Below are positions 1-8,446 of a stretch of DNA of 64,000 nucleotides, piece by piece. Where the stretch lies: the NCBI RefSeq assembly GCF_025359345.1, contig NZ_JANYGQ010000015.1, positions 1 through 64,000 of the forward strand. The letters run 5' to 3'. The stretch is from Mucilaginibacter sp. GTDB taxonomy: Bacteria > Bacteroidota > Bacteroidia > Sphingobacteriales > Sphingobacteriaceae. Positions within the stretch are counted from its first letter, which is position 1. Every line of letters begins with the position of its first letter. The notes under the pieces are model-generated. The model was not told the DNA's origin and searched no databases. It was given only the letters and a program-made list of their open reading frames with translations. Position numbers and translations under genes: made by a program.

Positions 1-51
1 CATTATGCAATTACAGCATTATGTATTTATAACAATTTAGAATTACATACA

Positions 52-234
52 ATGGGAAAGATCATCACAGTAGCCCACCAAAAAGGGGGCGTAGGTAAAA
101 GCACACTGGCTATGAATTTAGCAGTCTGTTTTCAGGATCAACTAAAGCAACATTTAATTGATCCTGAAAACACACTGCTAAATTCATTGCCAATGTGCTT
201 TTTCCAACGCCCCCTTTTTGGTGGGCTACTGTAA
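52..234 (+). pseudogene. ParA-family ATPase, 5' fragment (rightward copy)
   Basis: This reads as the N-terminus of a ParA/Soj partition ATPase: a deviant Walker A motif, KGGVGKST at residues 11-18, follows a short beta strand ([10 protein letters not shown]). ParA-like proteins are normally 200-270 residues, but this frame stops after 60. From about residue 31 it reads through the palindrome spacer and then the antisense of the opposite copy, so only the first 30 residues are genuine parA sequence. It lacks the Walker B and other nucleotide-binding motifs and cannot be active. ParA genes of this kind accompany plasmids and integrative conjugative elements in Bacteroidota, which suits its place beside iteron-like repeats. 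Confidence 0.75.
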
Positions 235-247
235 TGATCTTTCCCAT
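110..247 (-). pseudogene. ParA-family ATPase, 5' fragment (leftward copy)
   Basis: The second parA start faces the first one. Read on the minus strand from the ATG at 247-245 it gives 45 residues with the same KGGVGKST Walker A motif, then stops at 110. Its continuation past the shared arm is QLNVALVD, which looks like the normal ParA second strand (VALVDxD), whereas the rightward copy reads QLKQHLID there. I infer that this is the more intact ancestor fragment and that the join lies at the short inverted GGATCAA/TTGATCC pair. Nothing of the rest of the gene is present in the window. Confidence 0.65.
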
Positions 248-270
248 GTTATGTAATTTCTAAATTGTTA

Positions 271-450
271 TAAATACATAATGCTGTAATTGCATAATGC
301 CGTAAATCATTAAATACATAAATCTTTAATTGCAGACTTTTGTAAATACATAATGCTGTAAACCTGTATTTCTAAAAATGCAGGTTTCTTGAATTGTATA
401 ACTCTATAATTGCAAATTGCTGTAGATACATAAATCTGTAATTATGCATC
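271..450. repeat. Iteron-like direct repeats upstream of the parA fragment
   Basis: A unit of the form TAAATACATAatnctgTAAT(TGCA) recurs at 271, 311, 343 and, degenerate, near 394 and 423 (TAGATACATAAATCTGTAAT). The same unit occurs inverted in the left palindrome arm at 1-31. Spacing is about 30-50 bases, so the copies are not strictly helically phased. Such arrays before a partition gene resemble replication or partition control sites (iterons or parS-like sites). The function is inference. Confidence 0.6.
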
Positions 451-670
451 AGGAAAGACTTTGCTCGTTGCTCTCCGACGTTCCATTATTTTTGCTTTTA
501 AATGGCAATTAATTAACAATCGTTTGCTAAACATTCACATTTTAATCACTTAATGTTGATGCCCGATTTGATTACACTTTTAAGACCACAGCGAACCACT
601 TTGTGATTCGGTGAACAAAGTTCAAGATCAACTAAACCGCCAAATTGTCATCAACATTTATAATTGTTAC
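451..670. other. Intergenic, no gene seen
   Basis: Between the iteron-like repeats and the leftward small genes there is no credible reading frame on either strand. I see no clear hairpin terminator for the leftward genes. The region could hold the remains of a deleted replication or mobilisation segment. Confidence 0.5.
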
Positions 671-991
671 TCAGAACGATTCGCTGTAAAACGGCGACTT
701 CCTTAACCGCATCTTCATTGCCTGCCTATAATCATAAATCCAATCAGCAGCACAAACTTTCCAGTTAATTATCGGGTGGCCGGTAGCACTTTTCCATTCC
801 CGCAATTCATGTTCGGTGAAGAAATCGGCAGCAATTTCCGCCAGGCCTTTTTGATCAAAATAAATTTTAATGCTGATAAGCGATGGCGGCATGGAGGTGC
901 CTAAGCCATCATCATTACGTACAACATTGGCAATCCTGTCTGTTGACTGTTTATCAAGATTTGAAACAATCCGCTTTGCCTTTCGCTTCAT
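671..991 (-). CDS. Hypothetical protein of mobile element
   Basis: This 106-residue basic protein has no family that I can name with certainty. It begins with a Lys/Arg-rich stretch, has a predicted helical middle part (residues 50-75) and ends in a basic tail (KMRLRKSPF). Its start overlaps the stop of the excisionase-like gene upstream by four bases, so the two are translationally coupled and probably work together. Small basic proteins paired with an HTH protein are common in Bacteroidota integrative elements. A role in excision or mobilisation control is inferred from context only. No transmembrane segment or signal peptide is visible. Confidence 0.65.
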   Translation of the reverse strand: MKRKAKRIVSNLDKQSTDRIANVVRNDDGLGTSMPPSLISIKIYFDQKGLAEIAADFFTEHELREWKSATGHPIINWKVCAADWIYDYRQAMKMRLRKSPFYSESF

Positions 992-1317
992 GCCATTTTC
1001 ATTTGATCGTTCAACTTACCGGAACTCATCAGCGCCTCGATATCTTCCAGGTTGTAATAAGTTATACCACCTAACTTTTTAAAAGGTATTAGGCCTTTAT
1101 CACGGAGATATTGGAGCTTGCTTTCAGAAAGGCGCAGCATCTTTTTAATCTCGAATGCTTTGAGCCATTGATGTCCCGGATGCCCGGTTTGTTCCTTCAA
1201 TAGCTTTTTAATGTCAACAATCAATTGTTGTTTAAAATCAATCAAGTCCTGGACCGTGATCAGTTGATCGCGGTGAACTTTCGGAAAGTCATTTTGGGTT
1301 TCATTGTAATTTGCCAT
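988..1317 (-). CDS. Excisionase-like helix-turn-helix protein
   Basis: The protein has 109 residues. The N-terminal half is a probable coiled helix (about residues 18-45). The C-terminal half carries a MerR/excisionase-type winged helix-turn-helix: WLKAFEIKKMLRLSESKLQYL, the wing around GLIPFKKLGGITYY, then LEDIEALM, at about residues 50-98. Proteins of this HTH_17-like type in Bacteroidota mobile elements act as recombination directionality factors or regulators of excision and transfer genes. The gene is coupled to the downstream small gene by a four-base overlap. A tyrosine recombinase lies at the other end of the island, and this protein may be its partner, although 13 kb separate them. 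Confidence 0.75.
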   Translation of the reverse strand: MANYNETQNDFPKVHRDQLITVQDLIDFKQQLIVDIKKLLKEQTGHPGHQWLKAFEIKKMLRLSESKLQYLRDKGLIPFKKLGGITYYNLEDIEALMSSGKLNDQMKMA

Positions 1318-1368
1318 AGCTTAAATATTTACTCCAGCAAATGTGAGGAAGGGGAAAGTATTTTTTTC

Positions 1369-1399
1369 ACACCTCATGTACGAGGTAGGTGTTTTTTTT
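1369..1399 (+). terminator. Possible hairpin with T-run
   Basis: ACACCTC (1369-1375) and GAGGTAGGTGT (1382-1392) can form a stem followed by a run of eight T. It has the form of a rightward intrinsic terminator, yet no rightward gene lies directly before it. It could insulate the defence operon from upstream transcription or act as a regulatory site. Confidence 0.3.
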
Positions 1400-1510
1400 C
1401 GGTAGTGCGGCCCATTCTATATGATAGATATAAGGCATGTTGATAACGTAACTATAATTTGTTAGATTAATCAACCAGTCACTATTTTTATATCACGCAA
1501 TGAGATACTA

Positions 1511-1518
1511 TATATTTG
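1511..1518 (+). promoter_or_regulatory. Promoter -7 box of the defence operon
   Basis: TATATTTG matches the Bacteroidota sigma-A consensus TAnnTTTG exactly and lies 27 bases before the ATG of the XRE regulator. A good -33 TTTG is not visible at 19-21 bases upstream, which would suit a promoter that needs help or is held weak. Confidence 0.55.
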
Positions 1519-1519
1519 G

Positions 1520-1531
1520 TTACTTTAGTAA
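1520..1531. promoter_or_regulatory. Possible XRE operator
   Basis: TTACTTTAGTAA is a perfect inverted repeat (TTACT, 2-base centre, AGTAA) one base after the -7 box. This is where a repressor would block initiation, and the first gene of the operon encodes an XRE-type DNA-binding protein. A related half-site pair (ATACTAA...TTAGTAT) occurs at 10408-10426 before the second methylase gene. Binding is inference. Confidence 0.4.
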
Positions 1532-1545
1532 AAAGTTTCATCTCA

Positions 1546-1746
1546 ATGAATCGTATAAAGGTAATCCTTGATCAAAAAGGAATCAAACAAACTTGGCTGG
1601 CTGAGAAATGCGGTAAAAGCTACAATATGATTAACTCATATGTGCAAAACCGAAGGCAACCAAGCTTGGAATTTCTTTATAAGATAGCAGAGATACTGGA
1701 AGTCAATGTGAAAGAGCTTTTAGTTGAGAAGGAGGATACAAAATGA
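1546..1746 (+). CDS. XRE-family transcriptional regulator
   Basis: This 66-residue protein is a single Cro/C1-type helix-turn-helix domain: helices 2-3 are IKQTWLAEKCGKS and YNMINSYVQNRRQPS, followed by LEFLYKIAEILEVNVKELL. I chose ATG 1546 because the conserved domain starts there; a TTG at 1516 would add ten residues but overlaps the promoter box. Its stop overlaps the start of the helicase gene (ATGA), so it is the first gene of the operon. It probably regulates the operon itself, in the way of the C proteins and XRE repressors of restriction-modification systems. That role is inferred from position and from the palindrome at 1520-1531. Confidence 0.85.
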   Translation: MNRIKVILDQKGIKQTWLAEKCGKSYNMINSYVQNRRQPSLEFLYKIAEILEVNVKELLVEKEDTK

Positions 1747-4700
1747 GTACTAAGTTTTTTACAAACGACGGCGAGAATACCTTACTTAAAAAATTCGATG
1801 GCATATTTAAATATACAAATGTGTTTTATTTTGATGCGTTGGTCGGATATTTTCGTTCATCAGGTTATTTTAAAATCAGAGAACATTTAAGCCAGGTCAA
1901 GAAGATCCGCATACTTGTTGGCATTGACGTTGATCAATTAATAAGTCAAGCTGCCCTGAAAGGTTTAGAATTTAATTTTAATTCTGATATAACAAAAGAA
2001 GAATTTCTAAAGGATCTAAAAAACGATATACAATGCGCATTATATAAAAAAGAAATTGAGGAAGGTATATTAGAGTTCATAGAAGATATTGTAAATGGGA
2101 AAATTGAAATAAAAGCCCACCCGGATAAAAATATTCATGCGAAGATATATGTGTTTCGTCCAGAAATATGGAATGAACATAACAGCGGGTCTGTAATAAC
2201 TGGTTCCAGTAATTTAAGTGAAGCCGGACTTGATAGAAATTTCGAATTTAATGTCGAACTTAGGGATTATGACGATGTTGTTTATGCCAATAAAACATTC
2301 GAAAACTTATGGGCGGAATCAATCAATATTTTGGCCACAGAGATTTCTAACTTAAAAAAAGAAACGTATCTCAACACAGATTTCACTCCGTTCGAAATAT
2401 ACATCAAATTATTAATCACTTATTTTGGCAACAGCATAGAATACGATCCTGAGTCGATTACAGATTTGCCCAAAGGCTACAAAAAGTTAGCTTATCAAAT
2501 TGATGCTGTTAATGACGGATTCGCCAAATTGATGAAACACAATGGTTTCATTTTAGCCGATGTGGTGGGACTTGGAAAAACTATAATTGCTACTATCATC
2601 ACTAAGAAATTCTACTTCTCGAATGGTTATCGCACCAAAACACTTGTAATTCATCCTCCCGCTTTAGGCGATAATTGGAAAAAAACTATGCGAGACTTTG
2701 AAGTGCCCAACGTGGATTATGTTACGAATGGGAGTCTTCATAAAGTTAAACATCCAGAGGACTACGATCTGATTATTGTCGATGAAGCGCATAAGTTTAG
2801 ATCGGACGAATCGGAAATGTTTAATGAATTGCAAAAACTTTGTAAAACGGAAAGAAAACGACCAGGAATTAACGGGGCAAATCATAAGAAAGTCATGCTG
2901 GTTACTGCAACCCCTTTAAACAATAAACCGGAAGATATTCGTAATCAATTGTATTTGTTTCAAGACTCAAAGAAATCGACACTGGAAGTCGGTAATTTAC
3001 AACACTTCTTTAGACCGCTGATTGACGAATACAAGAAACTTAAGCGAGAATTGAATCATGAAAAGATTGCGCATGGTGTAAAACGCATTTATGACGAAAT
3101 TAGAGTAAAGGTATTAGAATCTATTATTGTTAGAAGAACTCGGACTGATATTCGAAATACGCCCGCTTATTGGGAGGATATAAAGCAACAGGGCGTTACA
3201 TTTCCAGATATAGAACCACCAAGACAAATCCTATATCAATTGGATGAGCAATTAAATGAGTTGTATGACCATACATTCGATATTATCAAAGACACTCAAA
3301 ACGGGTTGGGTTATTTTCGATACCAGGCGATCAAATACTTGAACCCCGATGCAAAAAAACAATATAAACAGGCCAATTTGATATCGGAACAATTGGCTCA
3401 TATAATGAGAATCTTGTTGGTGAAAAGGATTGATAGCAGCTTCTTTGCCTTCAAAATGAGTTTAGCCAGGTATTATGATGCAAATCGAGCAATGTTAAAA
3501 ATGATCGAGAATGATAAAATTTACATTGCACCTAAAATTCCAATAAGTGATTTCATATTGGAAGATAATGAAGACAAACTGGAGGAATTGTTACGAAATA
3601 CGGATAATCCAGAAATAATTCAACAGTTCAAGGTTGAAGATTTCTCTGATATATTTATTAAGGGCATTAAAAAAGACAATGAGATTTTAAAAAAATTGAA
3701 CGAGGCTTGGTCGTTAGTAAACAGCGATCCTAAATACGACACCTTCCTTCAGAAATTGAAATCGGAATTTTTAATAGATGGTATTAATGACAATAAAAAG
3801 TTAGTTGTTTTCTCTGAATCTCGCGAAACCACGGATTACATTTTTAATCGATTGAAACAGGATGGCATTGAAAAGGTATTATCTGTAAATAGTTCAAATC
3901 AAAAAGAACTTACTAAAATCATTGCTAAAAATTTCGATGCAAATCAGTTGAATATTTTAGACAGCAGTGATTACAATATCATAATTACAACAGAAGTCCT
4001 TGCAGAGGGCGTTAATTTGCATTTATCAAATGTTATCATCAATTATGATATACCCTGGAATGCTACTAAATTAATGCAGCGTATAGGACGAGTAAATAGA
4101 ATTGGAACGCGATCTTCTAAAATATTTATTTATAATTTCTTTCCGACTGTCAAAACTGACAGTGAAATTGAATTAAATAAAAAAGCCTATATGAAGTTGC
4201 AGGCCTTTCACTCGGCCTTGGGCGAGGACAGCCAAATTTATTCTGTTAAAGAAGAGTTTAGTACTTTTGGCTTGTTCGAAAAATTGCCGAGTGAAGAAAA
4301 AGATGAGCGTTTAGAATATCTCAATTTTATCAGGCAATTCAAGGATCAATTTCCGGATATCTATGAAAGAATAAAAAAGAAAATTCCTGAGCGAGGCCGT
4401 GTTGGTAGAAAAGATGCAGGCCTTAATGACCAAACTGTAACTTTCATTAGAAATAAGCGACGAGATGCTTTCTATTTAATTAAGCCTGATTTGTTTTTAG
4501 AAGAGTTGACTTTCACTGAAGCCGCGCGTTTATTTAAGGCTCAAGCCGACGAAAAATCAATCCCACTACACCATCTTCATCATCAACATATAAATGAAGG
4601 TCTGAACTGTTTCCATAAAGAAAGTGATATTGTCAATTTGGGAGATATTGCTCCAGTTAAATTAGGGCCTAATGAAAAAAGAGCGCTTGCTTTTATTTCC

Positions 4701-4985
4701 CACAATATAGAATTAGATTTTGTTTCGAGTGAGGAAAGGACCCTTTTAGACAATGCAAAAATTGCAATAAAAAAGGGTCGTTTTCAGAAGTTACCTCGGG
4801 AAATAAATCAACTAATGAAAGGTGGTAAGGACGGCGCTAAAGGGCTGATAGACGTTTATAGTGCGTTAATAAAAATAGTAGAAAAATACCCGGTAGTAGA
4901 AAACCTGTATATTCAACAGGCTTCCAGTTTGCCAAAAAAAATTGAAATGCCAAAAATAATATTGTCCGAATCTTTTTCAAGTTAA
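1743..4985 (+). CDS. PLD-nuclease/SNF2-type helicase fusion, candidate restriction subunit
   Basis: This 1080-residue protein joins an N-terminal phospholipase D-like domain to a superfamily 2 helicase. The PLD part (about 1-200) has one HKD-type motif, H132-x-K134, with GSSN at 154-157 and E168; such domains are metal-independent nucleases when two motifs pair, usually in a dimer. The helicase shows Walker A DVVGLGKT (273-280), DEAH (347-350), motif III TAT (388-390) and motif VI QRIGRVNRIG (779-788), the order found in SNF2/RapA-type translocases. The last 250 residues are unassigned. The start overlaps the regulator gene by four bases, and the next gene begins one base after its stop. A translocase carrying a nuclease beside adenine methylases suggests the motor and cutting arm of a restriction system. 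Confidence 0.85.
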   Translation: MSTKFFTNDGENTLLKKFDGIFKYTNVFYFDALVGYFRSSGYFKIREHLSQVKKIRILVGIDVDQLISQAALKGLEFNFNSDITKEEFLKDLKNDIQCALYKKEIEEGILEFIEDIVNGKIEIKAHPDKNIHAKIYVFRPEIWNEHNSGSVITGSSNLSEAGLDRNFEFNVELRDYDDVVYANKTFENLWAESINILATEISNLKKETYLNTDFTPFEIYIKLLITYFGNSIEYDPESITDLPKGYKKLAYQIDAVNDGFAKLMKHNGFILADVVGLGKTIIATIITKKFYFSNGYRTKTLVIHPPALGDNWKKTMRDFEVPNVDYVTNGSLHKVKHPEDYDLIIVDEAHKFRSDESEMFNELQKLCKTERKRPGINGANHKKVMLVTATPLNNKPEDIRNQLYLFQDSKKSTLEVGNLQHFFRPLIDEYKKLKRELNHEKIAHGVKRIYDEIRVKVLESIIVRRTRTDIRNTPAYWEDIKQQGVTFPDIEPPRQILYQLDEQLNELYDHTFDIIKDTQNGLGYFRYQAIKYLNPDAKKQYKQANLISEQLAHIMRILLVKRIDSSFFAFKMSLARYYDANRAMLKMIENDKIYIAPKIPISDFILEDNEDKLEELLRNTDNPEIIQQFKVEDFSDIFIKGIKKDNEILKKLNEAWSLVNSDPKYDTFLQKLKSEFLIDGINDNKKLVVFSESRETTDYIFNRLKQDGIEKVLSVNSSNQKELTKIIAKNFDANQLNILDSSDYNIIITTEVLAEGVNLHLSNVIINYDIPWNATKLMQRIGRVNRIGTRSSKIFIYNFFPTVKTDSEIELNKKAYMKLQAFHSALGEDSQIYSVKEEFSTFGLFEKLPSEEKDERLEYLNFIRQFKDQFPDIYERIKKKIPERGRVGRKDAGLNDQTVTFIRNKRRDAFYLIKPDLFLEELTFTEAARLFKAQADEKSIPLHHLHHQHINEGLNCFHKESDIVNLGDIAPVKLGPNEKRALAFISHNIELDFVSSEERTLLDNAKIAIKKGRFQKLPREINQLMKGGKDGAKGLIDVYSALIKIVEKYPVVENLYIQQASSLPKKIEMPKIILSESFSS

Positions 4986-4986
4986 G

Positions 4987-7900
4987 ATGGAAAACCATTT
5001 AATAGCTGACGTTTTCAAATCGTCTTATAATTATGAAAACTGGAAAAGTATATTGATTTTTCTTTTTCCAGATGCTAACTTTTACAATACACCAATTCAA
5101 AGTGTTGATAAAAGTCTGGCTAAACACAGCATCGTAAAGTCCATTTGCGAATTCGGCAGCGCAAAGTTAACTGATGGGAAATTGATCAGGTTTTATGACG
5201 TAAGCCTTGAGGATGGCAAAAGTGTAAATAAAAACAGAGTTGGGTTAAGAAATCTTATCCATACTGAACTAAATCCTGGAGACACTGACGCATTGTTTGC
5301 GGTATATCATGCTCAAAATGAGCTGGACTGGCGTTTGACTTTTATTTCTAAATCAATTTACTGGGATAAAGATTTTGTTGAACACGTTAACATAACACAC
5401 CCAAAGAGGTTCACCTACGTTCTTGGCGTAAACGAAACCGTAAAGACAGCTATATCACAATTCGATAGCTTGGTAGAAAAGAAGATAGACTTAAAAAGTT
5501 TGATCAATGCGTTTTCGGTTGAAAAACTCAATAGGGAATTTTTTACGCTTTATAAATCGCAATACGAAAAATTCTTTCTGTATCTGGCCACACACGATAG
5601 TTATCGTAATATTTTATTGGATAAAAATAAAATCAGTACAGACGACCAGGAAAAACCGTTAAGGGATTTTACAAAAAAACTTCTTGGAAGGATCGTTTTT
5701 TTATATTTTTTGCAAAAAAAAGGCTGGATGGGGTGTCCGGTAAATTCTGAAAATTGGGAGAAAGGTGACAAACAATTTTTGCTAAACTTATTTATAAGTT
5801 TTGAAAACAAGCCCTGCTTTCTAAGTTCATGCCTAAGCGAACTTTTTTTTAATACACTAAATCGCAGATCGGAAATATTTAAATTTACTGGTACACGTGT
5901 ACCTTATTTAAATGGCGGTTTATTTGAACCGGACGAACCAAAGGAGTCCCAAAATATTGACTTTCCGGTAAGTTTTTTTGAAAAATTGTTCGACTTTTTT
6001 AGCCAATACAATTTTACTATCGATGAAAATAGCCCGGATGATCACGAAGTAGGCATTGATCCCGAAATGTTGGGACATATTTTTGAAAACCTATTGGATG
6101 ATAATAAAAGTAACGGAACCTTTTACACGCCGAAGGAAATCGTTCAATATATGACCCAGGAAAGCTTGGTGCAATATTTGGAAACACACTTGGGTAAAAA
6201 TGAGGCTATCGGCGCATTTATTCGTTATGGACAAAAGGGTGATGAAAACACCAGACATAATTTTATTCGAGATAATGCAAAGAGAATTGAAGAGCTTCTT
6301 GACAATGTAAAAATTTGTGATCCGGCTATTGGTTCGGGTGCGTTCCCAATGGGCATGCTTCATGAGATTTTTAAAGCTAAGCTTTCTTTGGATTGGACGC
6401 TGGACAGAGTTGAAGTTAAAAAGAATATTATTCAAAAGTCCATCTACGGGGTTGATCTTGATAGTGGAGCAATTGATATTGCAAGGCTCCGTTTTTGGCT
6501 CGCTTTAATTGTAGATGAGGATGAACCACATCCACTACCCAATCTGGATTTCAAAATTATGCAGGGAAATAGCTTAATGGAGAAATTTGAAGGTATTGAT
6601 TTGAGTAAAATCCATGAAGGGCAAATTTATAATATTGAAGTAAAGGACCCCCAAATAAATATGTTTTCAGGGCAGTCCAAGCGGAAGGTTACACAAAGCC
6701 TGAATTTCGAACGGATTGAGGATTTAATGAATCTTTACTATAACGCAAATACACCTGAAGACAAAAAGGATCTGCACCAACGCATTGATAAACATGTCCT
6801 TGACCACATACACTTCACCTTAGAGGAACATAAAAGTGAACTTACGAAAGACTCCAAAAAATACATTAAAAATATAGCAACAAAGGTATCTGATCTAAAA
6901 ACAGCAGAACAAAAGATCGCCTATCAAAACGATAGTAAGGATGCCAAAAATTTGAAAACACTAAACCTTAGATTAGATCAAGTAAACCAAAAGGAAATTG
7001 AGTTATTCCGCCTTAGCCAATCTTCAGACCGACCTTTTTTTCTTTGGCATTTATTTTTTAAAGAAGTATTTGACTGCGGGGGATTTGATATATTAATCGG
7101 AAACCCGCCTTACATCAATGCAAATGCGCTAAAAAAGATGTATGGAACAGACAAATATGATGAACTGAAAAGTGGCTATGAAACTGCTAAGGGGACAATT
7201 GATATCTATATTCTTTTTTATGAATTAGGAATTAACATACTTAAAGATCATGGTGTATTAAGTTATATCAATCCTAATAGATACCTGTCGGCAAGCTATG
7301 GTGAAGAATTAAGAAGATTTATACATAAAAGGACACAACTGGTATCCTTAGCAGATTACAGTGGAATAAAGGTATTTAAAGAAGCAAGTACCTATCCAGT
7401 TGTCACTATACTTCAAAAGGATGGCAACGAGCAGACAACGCCTATTATTATTAGACATTTTAACTCGTTAGGAAAAATGAGTTCAGAAAGGGAAGTTCCC
7501 TCAACTGATTTAACTTATTTGCCAGGCTATATTTGGGGCTACCTTTTAAATGAAAAAATTAATATTACTAAATTTATTATTGAACAGAGTGAGCCAATTT
7601 CAAATGTAGGGTTGATCAACGCAACTTCTACAGCTAAGGAAGCTGATGAATATCATTATTTACTCAATGAGAACAATATTGGCAAAAAGGTAATCAACAC
7701 AGGAACCATTGATCGATACACATCTACCTGGGGAATAAGAAAAATGATTGATAAGGGTTCAGAATACCTTCGGCCCTGCATCGATATTAATGATTCCAGA
7801 ATCAGCCGCAATAGAAGAGAGTTATACTCAACACCTAAGATTATTTTCGCTAAGATTGCTATTAGAACGGAGGCTTTTTTTGATAAGCATGGCGACTATG

Positions 7901-8445
7901 CGTCGGTTAATACAAATTGTATTCATTCCTTCCGCCCCGAATACATTCCCGAATATGTATTATGTTGGATTAATTCCAAGCTTTATCAATTTCTATTTGA
8001 AAGCTTTTTTGACGGGCTTAGAATGTCTGGTGGGTTTTTGCTGTATTCTGCCCCCAATGTTCTAAATACCAATATTAAAAAGGTTCCTATCCCAATTCAA
8101 AAGATTTTTGTCAACCTTTCAGAAATAATAACAGAGCTAATAAAAGAACAGGAAAGTGATAAAAAAAAGGACTCTCTCATTGAGCATGTTGCACTTTTTT
8201 TCGATGATATTATTGACGGTTGTATTTACGAGTTGTTTTTTGCTGATCATATGGTAGACCGCAACCTCAATATTCTAAATCTTGTACAAGAGCTTGTACC
8301 TCATATGCAGCGGATAAAGGCCGAGGATAAGATCAGCGTTATTATGGATAACTATCAAGAACTTCGTAAGAGTGAAATAAATGCAAGAATGAAGCTTTTC
8401 GTAGTAAAAAGCCCGGATATTCTTAAACCAATAATTCAAAATTAG
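4987..8445 (+). CDS. Eco57I-type N6-adenine DNA methyltransferase
   Basis: This is a 1152-residue DNA methylase of the Eco57I/type IIG-like class. Motif X-like TFYTP is at 378-382, AdoMet motif I DPAIGSG at 445-451, and catalytic motif IV NPPY at 706-709. The roughly 255-residue insert between I and IV is usual for this family. Residues 1-350 form an N-terminal region shared by large Eco57I-like proteins, and residues from about 840 on probably form the target-recognition region. I see no clear PD-(D/E)xK motif in the N-terminus, so cleavage would have to come from partners. It lies one base after the helicase gene and one base before the ATPase gene, so the three are almost surely made together. 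It would mark host DNA at one adenine site. Confidence 0.88.
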   Translation: MENHLIADVFKSSYNYENWKSILIFLFPDANFYNTPIQSVDKSLAKHSIVKSICEFGSAKLTDGKLIRFYDVSLEDGKSVNKNRVGLRNLIHTELNPGDTDALFAVYHAQNELDWRLTFISKSIYWDKDFVEHVNITHPKRFTYVLGVNETVKTAISQFDSLVEKKIDLKSLINAFSVEKLNREFFTLYKSQYEKFFLYLATHDSYRNILLDKNKISTDDQEKPLRDFTKKLLGRIVFLYFLQKKGWMGCPVNSENWEKGDKQFLLNLFISFENKPCFLSSCLSELFFNTLNRRSEIFKFTGTRVPYLNGGLFEPDEPKESQNIDFPVSFFEKLFDFFSQYNFTIDENSPDDHEVGIDPEMLGHIFENLLDDNKSNGTFYTPKEIVQYMTQESLVQYLETHLGKNEAIGAFIRYGQKGDENTRHNFIRDNAKRIEELLDNVKICDPAIGSGAFPMGMLHEIFKAKLSLDWTLDRVEVKKNIIQKSIYGVDLDSGAIDIARLRFWLALIVDEDEPHPLPNLDFKIMQGNSLMEKFEGIDLSKIHEGQIYNIEVKDPQINMFSGQSKRKVTQSLNFERIEDLMNLYYNANTPEDKKDLHQRIDKHVLDHIHFTLEEHKSELTKDSKKYIKNIATKVSDLKTAEQKIAYQNDSKDAKNLKTLNLRLDQVNQKEIELFRLSQSSDRPFFLWHLFFKEVFDCGGFDILIGNPPYINANALKKMYGTDKYDELKSGYETAKGTIDIYILFYELGINILKDHGVLSYINPNRYLSASYGEELRRFIHKRTQLVSLADYSGIKVFKEASTYPVVTILQKDGNEQTTPIIIRHFNSLGKMSSEREVPSTDLTYLPGYIWGYLLNEKINITKFIIEQSEPISNVGLINATSTAKEADEYHYLLNENNIGKKVINTGTIDRYTSTWGIRKMIDKGSEYLRPCIDINDSRISRNRRELYSTPKIIFAKIAIRTEAFFDKHGDYASVNTNCIHSFRPEYIPEYVLCWINSKLYQFLFESFFDGLRMSGGFLLYSAPNVLNTNIKKVPIPIQKIFVNLSEIITELIKEQESDKKKDSLIEHVALFFDDIIDGCIYELFFADHMVDRNLNILNLVQELVPHMQRIKAEDKISVIMDNYQELRKSEINARMKLFVVKSPDILKPIIQN

Positions 8446-8446
8446 C

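Larger units (their letters stand above)
1..299. repeat. Long near-perfect palindrome (141-bp arms) of two facing parA 5' ends
   Basis: Positions 1-141 and 158-299 are inverted copies of each other around a 16-base spacer. Each arm holds an AT-rich upstream stretch and the first 30 codons of a ParA-type ATPase. The arms differ by small indels before the start codons and by six base changes in the coding part, all synonymous (ATC/ATT, GTA/GTT, GGT/GGA, CTG/TTG, GCT/GCA, GTC/GTG). The outer end of the left arm is cut by the window edge, so the palindrome may be longer. Confidence 0.9.

Noticed and set aside
52..234. A complete small ATPase gene
   Set aside because: Only 30 residues are ParA; the rest is spacer and antisense of the opposite copy.
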